From NCBI RefSeq assembly GCF_001940525.2, contig NZ_CP019437.1:1524501-1588500 (forward strand): a stretch of 64,000 bases of DNA. The letters are read 5' to 3'. A program made the translations under genes and the position numbers. The notes under the pieces were generated by a model. That model did not search any database. It was not told the DNA's origin and worked only from the letters and a program-made list of their open reading frames with translations. Position 1 is the first letter of the stretch; every line of letters begins with the position of its first letter. Origin of the DNA: Thioclava nitratireducens (GTDB lineage: Bacteria; Pseudomonadota; Alphaproteobacteria; Rhodobacterales; Rhodobacteraceae). Below, piece by piece: positions 45,749 through 53,404 of this stretch.

Positions 45749-45760
45749 AAACATATGTTT
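45749..45760. promoter_or_regulatory. 12-bp perfect palindrome AAACATATGTTT, candidate RpiR operator
   Basis: AAACATATGTTT is fully self-complementary and lies in the 141-bp divergent gap between the RpiR gene and the aminotransferase gene. Three GTTTCAT copies (45717-45723, 45726-45732, 45757-45763) surround or overlap it. The AT-rich island contrasts with the GC-rich surroundings. The position suits a divergently shared operator/promoter. Confidence 0.5.
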
Positions 45761-45812
45761 CATGGGGTGATCAGCGACCCTCACGCAATCTTGTCCCGAA
45801 GGAGGGACCGAT

Positions 45813-47135
45813 ATGAGCCATGTATTCCCGCGCCACACGAAGTCCACTGCGCCCTTGGCAGTAAAGGGCGACGGTATCTACATCCTCGACTCCGAGGGCA
45901 AGCGGTATCTCGATGGCTCGGGCGGTGCGGCCGTGTCCTGTCTCGGTCACTCTGACGCGGACGTGATTGCCGCGATCAAGGATCAGATTGACAATATCGC
46001 CTTCGCGCATACCGGTTTCTTCTCCTCCGAACCCGCCGAGCGGCTTGCCGATCGCCTCATCGCTCACGCGCCGGGGAGCTTGGATCGCGTCTACTTCACA
46101 TCCGGGGGATCGGAGGCGGTGGAAAGCGCGCTGAAAATGGCACGACAGTATTTCGTCGAGAAAGGCGAGCCGAGCCGGTCGCATTTCATCGCGCGCCGCC
46201 AGTCCTATCACGGCAACACGCTGGGCGCGCTGGCCGCTGGCGGCAATGCGTGGCGCCGCGAGAAGTTCAACCCGCTGCTGATCGATGTGAGCCACATCGC
46301 GCCCGTGCATGAATACCGCTGGCGCGAGGACGGCGAGACCGCCGAGGAATACGGTCTGCGCGTCGCCAACGAGCTGGAGGCCGAAATTCAGCGTCTCGGT
46401 GCGGAGAACGTGATCGGCTTCATCGCCGAGCCGGTCGTGGGCGCCACGATGGGCGCGGTGCCGCCGGTAAAGGGCTATTTCAAGCGTATCCGCGAAATCT
46501 GCGATCAATACGGCATCCTGCTGATCCTCGACGAGGTGATGTGCGGGATGGGCCGGACCGGAACGTTGTTCGCCTGCGAGCAGGACGGGATCGCGCCCGA
46601 TATCGTCACCATCGCGAAGGGGCTCGGCGCGGGCTATCAGCCCATCGGGGCGGCGATCTGCACGTCCGAGATTTATGACGCCTTCGTCAACGGCTCGGGC
46701 TTCTTCCAGCACGGACATACCTATATCGGCCACCCGACCGCGACCGCCGCGGGCGATGCCGTGGTCAAGAAGCTGACCGAGGGTGGCATGGTCGCGCGGG
46801 CGGCGCAGCAGGGCGAAGTGCTCGACGCGGCTTTGCGCGAGGCGTTCGGCCAGCATCCCCATATTGGCGACATCCGTGGGCGCGGCATGTTCCGCGGGCT
46901 GGAAATCGTGGCCGACCGCGCCACGAAAGAGCCGATGGATCCGGCGAAGGCCGTCAACAAGAAGCTCAAGGCTGCGGCTTTCGAGGCGGGGCTCGTCTGC
47001 TACCCGATGGGCGGCACGATCGATGGCCAGCGCGGCGACCACATCCTGCTCGCGCCGCCCTTCATCATCTCCGACGACCAGATCGGCGAATTGGTGGACA
47101 AGCTCGGCACCGCGATCCGCGAGGTTCTCGGGTGA
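45813..47135 (+). CDS. Class III PLP-dependent aminotransferase
   Basis: 440 residues starting at ATG 45813 with AAGGAGGGA upstream. Class III motifs: YLDGSGGAAVSCLGH, YFTSGGSEAVESALKMARQY (phosphate-binding loop), SYHGNT (Tyr/His stacking on PLP), LLILDEVMCGMGRTG (D and E for the PLP ring) and IVTIAKGLGAGYQPIGA with the Schiff-base Lys. These enzymes transfer an omega- or beta-amino group to a keto acid. Its stop overlaps the BKACE start (GTGA), so the two steps are coupled. The true substrate is not determined; a beta-amino acid would yield the beta-keto acid that the partner family uses. Confidence 0.9.
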   Translation: MSHVFPRHTKSTAPLAVKGDGIYILDSEGKRYLDGSGGAAVSCLGHSDADVIAAIKDQIDNIAFAHTGFFSSEPAERLADRLIAHAPGSLDRVYFTSGGSEAVESALKMARQYFVEKGEPSRSHFIARRQSYHGNTLGALAAGGNAWRREKFNPLLIDVSHIAPVHEYRWREDGETAEEYGLRVANELEAEIQRLGAENVIGFIAEPVVGATMGAVPPVKGYFKRIREICDQYGILLILDEVMCGMGRTGTLFACEQDGIAPDIVTIAKGLGAGYQPIGAAICTSEIYDAFVNGSGFFQHGHTYIGHPTATAAGDAVVKKLTEGGMVARAAQQGEVLDAALREAFGQHPHIGDIRGRGMFRGLEIVADRATKEPMDPAKAVNKKLKAAAFEAGLVCYPMGGTIDGQRGDHILLAPPFIISDDQIGELVDKLGTAIREVLG

Positions 47136-47884
47136 GCCTGCCGCGTATCATGGTCGCGCCGAACGGGGCGACCAAGACCAAGACCGACCATCCGGCGCTG
47201 CCGGTCTCGCTCGACGAAATCACGCAGACTGCGCTCGCCTGCCGCGACGCCGGGGCAGGGGCGCTGCATCTGCACCTGCGCGACGATGCAGGCGGGCACC
47301 TGCTCGATAGTGGCGCCTATGCCGAGGCGTTGGCCCATCTGCGTCCGCGCTTGGGCGACATGGCGATCCAGATCACCACCGAGGCTGCGGGGCGCTACGC
47401 GCCGGGCCACCAGCGCTACGTCGCTCTGAACTCGGGCGCTCATATGGTCTCTGTCTCGGCGCGCGAGATGCTGCGCGATCATGAATTGCTGGCGATGAAG
47501 TTCTACGAGGAGGCGGCAGAGCGCGGGATCGCGATCCAACATATCCTCTATTCCCGCGAGGATGCCGAGGCGCTGGCGCGCGTTCTGCCCGACCGTTTGC
47601 TGCGCGATCCGGCACTGCAACTGATCTTCGTGATGGGCCGTTATGTCGCGGGGCAAGTCTCGACGCCTGAGATGCTCGACCCGTTCCTCGACTGGATGCA
47701 AGCCGAGGCGATCACCCCCGACTGGGCGATTTGCGCCTTCGGCCGGGGCGAGACCGCCTGCCTGAGAAACGCGTTCGCCAAGGGGGGCAAGGCGCGGGTC
47801 GGGTTCGAGAATTCGCTGGTGATGGAAGACGGGACGACCGCGCCCGACAACGCCGCGCGTGTGGCCGAGATCGCAGCTCTTTAG
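47132..47884 (+). CDS. BKACE-family beta-keto acid cleavage enzyme (3-keto-5-aminohexanoate cleavage-like)
   Basis: 250 residues, a little shorter than the usual 270-310. It starts at GTG overlapping the aminotransferase stop (GTGA). Family features: IMVAPNGATKTKTDHP near the N terminus, the zinc-binding HLHLRD (about 46-51), IQITTEAAGRYAPG, and late GFENSLVMEDGTTAPDNAARV. Members cleave a beta-keto acid using acetyl-CoA to give acetoacetate and an acyl-CoA, with a bound zinc ion. The 3' end overlaps the convergent flavoprotein gene by 4 bp. Confidence 0.9.
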   Translation: MSLPRIMVAPNGATKTKTDHPALPVSLDEITQTALACRDAGAGALHLHLRDDAGGHLLDSGAYAEALAHLRPRLGDMAIQITTEAAGRYAPGHQRYVALNSGAHMVSVSAREMLRDHELLAMKFYEEAAERGIAIQHILYSREDAEALARVLPDRLLRDPALQLIFVMGRYVAGQVSTPEMLDPFLDWMQAEAITPDWAICAFGRGETACLRNAFAKGGKARVGFENSLVMEDGTTAPDNAARVAEIAAL

Positions 47885-49305
47885 TCGAGCGTCGAGTGCC
47901 CTTTCTCGGGGCAGTCGGCGAGGTCGGAGCGCTCCTCGTCGGGCAATTGCCGGGCGATCTCACGCAAGGCGCTGCGCAGCCCTTCCTCCATCACCGGATG
48001 ATAGAAGGGCATCGCCAGCATGTCGTAGGTGCTCATCTCCGACTGGATCGCGAGGCCGAAGAGATGCGCGAAATGCTCGCCCTCGGGCAGCGCCATCTCG
48101 CAGCCCAGGAGCTTGCCGCTTCCCGGCTCGGCATAGATGCGGATCAGGCCATGCGCCTCTTCGGCCAGCCGGGCGCGCGATTGCGTCGCGAAATTGGCGT
48201 GTCCGATCAAGATGTCCTTCCCCTCCAGATCGGCGAAGCTCTGCCCGACACGCACCGCGTTGGGCGCGCAGAAGGCGATGGCCATCGAGGCCCGGCGGCG
48301 ATAGCGGCGTGGACTTTCGGCCAAGGCGTTGCGCCCCGCGATATGCCCTTCGTCCGCAGCTTCGTGCAGGATCGGGTGGATCGCGTTTGCGTCGCCCGCC
48401 ATGAAGACCGGCAGATCGCCGATCTGCGTGGAAGAGGCGTCGACCTCGGGCATCCCATGATCGTCGAGCGGCACGCCGAGCGTCTCTAGCCCGAGCCCCG
48501 CGATATTGGGGCGGCGTCCCATCGCGGCAAGCACGGCGTCGGCCTCGAATTCTGCGCCGCCTGCGCCTTTCACGATCAAACTGCCCGCATTGCCCTCGGA
48601 AATCTCAGCCGGGGCACCCAGATGCAGCGGCAGTTCCGCCGCGATGGCGTCGCGCAGGAGTGCAGCGACTTCCGGGTCGGTCATGCCAGCCACGCTTTCC
48701 AACGCATCGAAGCCCGCGACCTCGATACCCATCCGCGCCATCGCCTGTGCGAGTTCCACGCCGATCGCGCCCATGCCGATCACCGCGATCCGCTTTGGCA
48801 GGTCGTCGCGGTCGAACAGCGTGTCGGTGGTAAAGATACGATCGCCGAAGGTTTTCCACGGCCCCGGCAGCACTGGCGACGAACCGGTCGCGAGGATGAT
48901 CGCGTCGGCGGTCACTTCCCCGTGCCCCTCGATCTCGATCCGGTTCGGCCCGAGGAGCCTCGCGCGGCCCGAGATCGCCTTTTCGCCGAGTTTCTCGGGC
49001 ACCGCGCGCGGCGATTTGGTGAAGTCGTCGCGCATCCGTTTCATTCGCGCCATCACGTCGGGCACGCGGATGCGCAGCGTCTCGGCGGCGGAAATCCCGA
49101 AGGCCTCGAAATCGTGGCGACGGTGGAAGGCGTTGGCGGCTTCGATCAGCGCCTTGGAAGGCATGCAGCCGCTTTCGGCGCAGGTCGTGCCCCAATGGCC
49201 GTCATTTATGATGAGGAAGTCATCTGTCGCATGGCGCACCTCGCGCAAGGCGGACAACCCGGCCGAGCCGGAGCCGATTATGACGACGCGCGCATGTTGT
49301 GACAT
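47881..49305 (-). CDS. Dihydrolipoamide dehydrogenase-like FAD/NAD disulfide oxidoreductase
   Basis: 474 residues. FAD-binding VVIIGSGSAGLSAL (7-20), redox-active pair CAESGC (C42, C47) followed by MPSK, ILATGSSPVLPG, NAD-binding IAVIGMGAIGVELAQAMARMG, VFMAGDANA, and the C-terminal YHPVMEEGL in place of the usual HxHPTxxE, keeping His-Pro and Glu. These are the marks of group I pyridine nucleotide-disulfide reductases (Lpd, glutathione or mercuric reductase). No neighbouring E1/E2 dehydrogenase subunits or mercury genes are seen, so the partner is unknown. Confidence 0.88.
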   Translation of the reverse strand: MSQHARVVIIGSGSAGLSALREVRHATDDFLIINDGHWGTTCAESGCMPSKALIEAANAFHRRHDFEAFGISAAETLRIRVPDVMARMKRMRDDFTKSPRAVPEKLGEKAISGRARLLGPNRIEIEGHGEVTADAIILATGSSPVLPGPWKTFGDRIFTTDTLFDRDDLPKRIAVIGMGAIGVELAQAMARMGIEVAGFDALESVAGMTDPEVAALLRDAIAAELPLHLGAPAEISEGNAGSLIVKGAGGAEFEADAVLAAMGRRPNIAGLGLETLGVPLDDHGMPEVDASSTQIGDLPVFMAGDANAIHPILHEAADEGHIAGRNALAESPRRYRRRASMAIAFCAPNAVRVGQSFADLEGKDILIGHANFATQSRARLAEEAHGLIRIYAEPGSGKLLGCEMALPEGEHFAHLFGLAIQSEMSTYDMLAMPFYHPVMEEGLRSALREIARQLPDEERSDLADCPEKGHSTLD

Positions 49306-49339
49306 GAAACCTCCGCTGAACTGTCGCGAACCGAACCGC

Positions 49340-50083
49340 CTAGCGAGCTATACGTTCCAAGCCTTTGCGCGGTAAAGTCTGCGCCTGAGCTGGCACCCGC
49401 AGGCGGCGCATCGCCACGATCTGCCCCAACGCGCGATGCGGTGCGATGGTGCGGAAGATGTCGCGGATCATCCGCGCGTCGGCGGCGACACCGGCGCGCC
49501 AGTTGCCAAGCTTTGCGGACTTCATCGGGCTGTCGACGCCGGGCCACGCGACGACGGCGATCCGGGCGCGCGCGCCGATCCAGAGGCGGTTCATGAACAC
49601 CTCCAGCCCGAAGCGGGGAAGGGCGTTGAGAGCCTCCAGTCGCGTGCCCAGCATCTCGCGCGGGATCACACGCTCGCCCGAGATGTAATCGAGCCCGATC
49701 ACCCGCCAGATGCGCGGCGCGTTGCGGCGCAGGCTGATCGTGACATCGGCCTCCCCATTCGCCACCGGCGCGATCAGCGCGCCCAGATCGGAATGGGTCA
49801 GCCCCAGCAGATCGCTGTCGAGCAGCATCAGGTGAGTGCCCGCGGCTTCTGCGATCCCCGCGGCCACGGCCGCCGTCTTGCCTCCGTTCTGTGTCTGGCG
49901 CAGCACCCGCAGATGCGGATGGGCGGCGCGATACCCCTCGGCGATTTCGGCGGTGCCGTCGCTCGAGCCGTCGTCGATCACGATCACCTCGGCGATCTGC
50001 GGATGGCCCAGCACGCGCTCCAGCACCGCGCCGATCCGCGGGGCCTCGTTATAGGCGGGCAGAATGCAGCTGATCTTCGTCAT
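49340..50083 (-). CDS. Glycosyltransferase family 2
   Basis: Start at ATG 50083 begins the classic GT2 N terminus MTKISCILPAYNEAPRIGAV and overlaps the DedA gene by 4 bp; 247 residues. It has VIVIDDGSSDGTAEIA, NGGKTAAVAAGIAEA and LMLLDSDLLGL (the DxD metal site). No clear transmembrane helix follows. It is the last gene of a four-gene lipid/glycan operon and probably transfers a sugar from a nucleotide or lipid-linked donor to a membrane lipid. Confidence 0.88.
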   Translation of the reverse strand: MTKISCILPAYNEAPRIGAVLERVLGHPQIAEVIVIDDGSSDGTAEIAEGYRAAHPHLRVLRQTQNGGKTAAVAAGIAEAAGTHLMLLDSDLLGLTHSDLGALIAPVANGEADVTISLRRNAPRIWRVIGLDYISGERVIPREMLGTRLEALNALPRFGLEVFMNRLWIGARARIAVVAWPGVDSPMKSAKLGNWRAGVAADARMIRDIFRTIAPHRALGQIVAMRRLRVPAQAQTLPRKGLERIAR

Positions 50084-50655
50084 GAGTGCGACCTCTTGCG
50101 GCGATAGAACCAGATCGTGGCGCCGAGCGCGATCACGACGAGCAGGATCAGCGAGCCCGTCGACAGCCAGCTGTCGATCTTGCCGATATGCGAGCCGAGC
50201 CAATAGCCGAGTGCCACGAAAGCCAGCGATTTCGGGATCGTGGCGATCAGATTGGTCAGCATGAACACCCAGAAATTCATCCGCGCGACCCCGGCTGCGA
50301 CCAGCACCGGCGCGCCAGCCGAATGGGTCAGCTTGCCGAAGACCAGCGTCTTGATCCCCTTGCTCTGGAAGTGCCGCGCCGCGCTCACGAGCCGCGCGCG
50401 GCTCAGGCCCAGCCTGTCGCGCCATTTCTTGGGCATCCGGTTCAGCCCCCATCGGCCAAGCGAATAGAGCCCCAGATCGCCGACGAGATCGGCAAGGATC
50501 ACGATGATCGCAACCGACCAGACGGAGAACAGGTTCTGGCTGGCAAGCCACGCCGCGATCACGGTCACGATCGGCCCTTCGAGTACCGCAATCGGCGCGA
50601 TTACGGCCAAGCCGTGTTTCGCCATCAATGCGGAGATCGTCTCCAAGCCGAACAT
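50080..50655 (-). CDS. DedA/VTT-domain inner-membrane protein
   Basis: 191 residues with about five to six hydrophobic segments. Family features: VLEGPIVTVIAAWLAS near the N terminus, an Asp-containing helix (VILADLVGDLGLYSLGRWG), the conserved FGKLTHSAGAPVLVAAGVARM loop and a final TM (LILLVVIALGATIWF) ending in a basic tail. DedA/VTT proteins are implicated in flipping lipids, including undecaprenyl phosphate and phospholipids. Its place between two glycosyltransferases suggests moving the carrier or product lipid of this operon. Confidence 0.87.
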   Translation of the reverse strand: MFGLETISALMAKHGLAVIAPIAVLEGPIVTVIAAWLASQNLFSVWSVAIIVILADLVGDLGLYSLGRWGLNRMPKKWRDRLGLSRARLVSAARHFQSKGIKTLVFGKLTHSAGAPVLVAAGVARMNFWVFMLTNLIATIPKSLAFVALGYWLGSHIGKIDSWLSTGSLILLVVIALGATIWFYRRKRSHS

Positions 50656-50659
50656 AAGG

Positions 50660-51799
50660 TTACTCCGTGACGGGGGTGTCGCGGCGCGCCACGTCCCGAT
50701 GGGTCATGTCATTGCCGCGCCACGTGAAATCGCGCCCGAACCATGTCATCAGCCAAAGCGCGGGCAGCATCGCGTCGCGGATCGCGAACCCTGCGATGTC
50801 GCGTGCGGAGGCGGGCCAGCCCGCGATCCGCGCCAGCAGCACCTCGGCACCGTACCACAGTGCAACCAGAAGCGGCAGCGCGATCCAAGGCATCGCGCCC
50901 AAAGCGGCGAGGGCAAGCGCGGCGAGGAAGGGCAGGAAAGGGCCCTGCGCGATCTCTGCGGCGAAGATCATCACGAAGCCGTCGCGACGCACCTTGGACC
51001 AGCGCAGCTGGCGGTCCCAGACCGTGCGAGCCGCGCGCCTCCCGATCGGTTGCGCGAAGAGGTGCCGCGTCAGCCGCACCTTCAGCCCCTGCCGGCGCAC
51101 GAGTTTCGTAGAGGCCACGTCCTCGGCCATGTTGCGCCCGAGCGCCGCAAATCCGCCGCCTGCCATCAGGATGTCGCGCCGCCAGAACAGCGATTTGCCC
51201 TGTGCGAAGCCCAGCCCGATCATGTCGGCCGCCACCTGCCAGCGCGCCTGATTGGTGTTGAGGAACGCTGCCTCGACGGCGCCCCAGAGATTGCCTGGAC
51301 GCTCGGCCACCGGCGGAGCGGAGACCAGCCCCGTGCCGGGCCGCCATTCCGCCACCAACCGTTTCAGATAATCGCGCGGCAAAAGCAGATTGCTATCGGC
51401 CATCGCGAGCCACTCAGCGTCGGTCGCGGACAGACCCTTGTGCAGGTTGTTCAGCTTCGGATTGCCCGACACCGCGTCGAGCCCGGTCAGAAGCCGCGCG
51501 CGCACATGCGGGTTCTCTTCGATCAGGCGACGGACCAGCGCGCAGGCCGGGTCGTGCTCGGACGGCGCGCAGAATATTACCTCGTAATCCGGATAGTCGA
51601 GTTCGAAGGACGAGCCCAGCGTCTCCGCGTCGAACGGGTCGACCCCGCAGACCGGGCGCATCAGCGCGATGAAAGGCAGGTCGTCGGGCACCGGCTTCGG
51701 TGGTCGGGATTCGCGCCACGCGGTCATCGCGGCGCTGAGAAGATGCGCCGTTAGAGTGATGCCCAGAAGGGCTGCAAGGAAGAGCAGAACCATCGTCAT
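50660..51799 (-). CDS. HpnI/ceramide glucosyltransferase-like GT21 enzyme
   Basis: Start at ATG 51799 overlaps the phosphoesterase stop (ATGA) and begins a signal-anchor (VLLFLAALLGITLTAHLL); 379 residues. GT21-like motifs: LPFIALMRPVCGVDPFDAET, ELDYPDYEVIFC, WLAMADSNLLLP (DxD-like), AEDVASTKLVRR and DRQLRWSKVRR (QxxRW-like), with C-terminal TM helices. GT21 enzymes glucosylate ceramide; the bacterial relative HpnI works in hopanoid maturation. No other hopanoid genes are here, so a sphingolipid or other glycolipid acceptor is equally possible. Confidence 0.85.
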   Translation of the reverse strand: MTMVLLFLAALLGITLTAHLLSAAMTAWRESRPPKPVPDDLPFIALMRPVCGVDPFDAETLGSSFELDYPDYEVIFCAPSEHDPACALVRRLIEENPHVRARLLTGLDAVSGNPKLNNLHKGLSATDAEWLAMADSNLLLPRDYLKRLVAEWRPGTGLVSAPPVAERPGNLWGAVEAAFLNTNQARWQVAADMIGLGFAQGKSLFWRRDILMAGGGFAALGRNMAEDVASTKLVRRQGLKVRLTRHLFAQPIGRRAARTVWDRQLRWSKVRRDGFVMIFAAEIAQGPFLPFLAALALAALGAMPWIALPLLVALWYGAEVLLARIAGWPASARDIAGFAIRDAMLPALWLMTWFGRDFTWRGNDMTHRDVARRDTPVTE

Positions 51800-52599
51800 G
51801 CACGAACCTTTGCGACGGCGGGGCGGGTGCCGGTCTCGGTGACCGCGGCGGGCTCCGCGCCCCATTGAAGAAGTTGCAATGCGCCTGAACTATCCTCGGC
51901 CAAGGCGGTCAGGCTGTCCACCCAGTCGCCGCAATTCGCGTAGGTCATTCCGCCGACCTCGCGCAGCGCGGGCTTGTGCGAGTGGCCGCAGATGATCCCG
52001 TCGACCCCGGCCTCGGAGGCCAGCGCGATCAGCCGATGCTCGTAACCCGAGCCACGTGCGATCAGGTGGTTAATCCCCTCGATCGCGAGCTGGATCAACG
52101 TGCGCTCTGTCTCGGAAACGTCACGGCGGCGGCGCAACCAGGCATCGATGCCGCGGAACAGCGCGTCCATCCGGCTTCCGAAACGGGTCATCGCGTGCCA
52201 GCGCAGAATGCGCGCATCGCATTGATCGCCATGCACGATAAGGTAGCGCTGCCCGTCCGCGCCGACATGGAGTGCCGTCTCGGCCAGCTCAAAGCTGAGG
52301 AAGTTCATACCCGGCGAGCGTAGTGCCGCATCGTGATTGCCGGGCAGGTAGACGATACGCGTTCCGGCCTCGGCATGGGCCTCGAGGGTCTCGATGATCT
52401 CGGCATGGATATCCCCCCACTGCACGGGGCCACCATGCCAGAGGTCGAGGATATCGCCGACGAGGTAGATCGCGTCGGCCCGGACGCTTTGCAGAAAGTC
52501 GAGTATCGGGCCGGGGCTGCACCCGCGCGAGCCAAGGTGAAAATCCGAGAGGAAGAGGCTGCGGTAGTGGTGCTTGTTGTGATGGCGCGATCGGCTCAT
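51796..52599 (-). CDS. LpxH-like metallophosphoesterase (UDP-2,3-diacylglucosamine diphosphatase family)
   Basis: Start at ATG 52599 has GGAGA upstream and begins the conserved core; 267 residues. All calcineurin-like metal motifs are present: LFLSDFHLGSRG (DxH), YLVGDILDLW (GD), YLPGNHDAAL (GNHD), VHGDQCD and ICGHSHKP (GHxH). The type is the UDP-2,3-diacylglucosamine pyrophosphatase/LpxH-like group that cleaves lipid-linked diphosphates. It is about 25 residues longer than LpxH, with an Arg-rich helix (AWLRRRRDVSETERTL). It heads the operon with GT21, DedA and GT2 genes, which argues for glycolipid metabolism and not lipid A. Confidence 0.85.
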   Translation of the reverse strand: MSRSRHHNKHHYRSLFLSDFHLGSRGCSPGPILDFLQSVRADAIYLVGDILDLWHGGPVQWGDIHAEIIETLEAHAEAGTRIVYLPGNHDAALRSPGMNFLSFELAETALHVGADGQRYLIVHGDQCDARILRWHAMTRFGSRMDALFRGIDAWLRRRRDVSETERTLIQLAIEGINHLIARGSGYEHRLIALASEAGVDGIICGHSHKPALREVGGMTYANCGDWVDSLTALAEDSSGALQLLQWGAEPAAVTETGTRPAVAKVRA

Positions 52600-52600
52600 G

Positions 52601-52705
52601 TCACATCTCCGGTGGATCGGCGGGGAGAGGCAGGCACCCGGCGCCTGCGCAGAGAAGCGATGCGGAGACAGTCCGGAAAATGGCAGACTGCAATTTATGG
52701 GCCAT
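52601..52705 (-). CDS. Possible 34-residue small membrane or lipoprotein-like peptide
   Basis: ATG 52705 is preceded by GGAAGGAT with suitable spacing and encodes MAHKLQSAIFRTVSASLLCA followed by GAGCLPLPADPPEM, stopping one base upstream of the phosphoesterase start. It looks like a short signal sequence with a Cys-containing end (AGAGC). A leader peptide or a small membrane protein would fit; a chance frame is also possible. The rest of the gap up to 52925 holds no other gene and must contain the divergent promoters. Confidence 0.35.
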   Translation of the reverse strand: MAHKLQSAIFRTVSASLLCAGAGCLPLPADPPEM

Positions 52706-52925
52706 AGGATCCTTCCGCTCTTTGCTGCGCTGCCCATCGCCTTCCGACGTGACATCGATGTGACGGCTACGTGAACCTGTTATGTCACCTAGAGGCAGCT
52801 GTGCGGTGATCAACCATAAGGGTGTGAAATACCAAGCAACTTCCGGTGAGCGCACGATATCTTGCGGTTTGTTTCACCCGAAAGCATAGTGGTCGCGGTG
52901 ACGACGATTGGCGAAGGAGAACGCG

Positions 52926-53282
52926 ATGGCAGGATATCTGACCACCCATGTGCTCGACACGGCGCGGGGATGCCCGGCGGACGGGCTCAAGATCACGCTC
53001 TTCGCTCTCAACGGAGACGATCGTGAGGTGCTGGCCGAGATGGTGACGAATGCCGACGGGCGCACCGACTCGCCGATCCTGCCGGCGGAGCGGTTTCGCA
53101 CCGGGCAGTTCGAACTGGTCTTCGCTGCGGGGGATTATCTGCGGGCGAGCGGGCAGGGAGCGGAAGAGCCGCTGTTTCTCGACGATATCCCGATCCGCTT
53201 CGGGATGAATGATGCCGGGGCGCATTACCACGTGCCGCTGCTGCTCTCGCCCTACGGCTACTCAACCTATCGCGGCAGCTGA
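52926..53282 (+). CDS. hiuH: 5-hydroxyisourate hydrolase (transthyretin-like)
   Basis: Start at ATG 52926 follows GAAGGAGA and gives the conserved N terminus MAGYLTTHVLDTARGCPADGL; 118 residues. HIU hydrolase marks are the N-terminal His (TTHVLD), the catalytic Arg region (EVLAEMVTNADGRTDSPIL), HYHVPLLLSPYGYSTYRGS and the C-terminal YRGS tetrapeptide that lines the active site. It converts 5-hydroxyisourate, the product of urate oxidation, to OHCU. No signal peptide is seen, so it acts in the cytoplasm. The urate oxidase gene follows in the same direction. Confidence 0.95.
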   Translation: MAGYLTTHVLDTARGCPADGLKITLFALNGDDREVLAEMVTNADGRTDSPILPAERFRTGQFELVFAAGDYLRASGQGAEEPLFLDDIPIRFGMNDAGAHYHVPLLLSPYGYSTYRGS

Positions 53283-53404
53283 GCCCGGGGCGTCCATCTG
53301 CTCGTGATTTGAGCATCCGGACAAAAATCCGGCGGTTCCGCCGCGCCATCGCTTGCGCTCGGCCGTGGCTTCGGAAACTCTGGGCGCAAAACGAGGGACG
53401 ACGG

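Noticed and set aside
47881..49305. Mercuric reductase
   Set aside because: There is no N-terminal metal-binding domain, no C-terminal Cys pair and no mer genes nearby; a generic lipoamide-dehydrogenase-like enzyme fits better.
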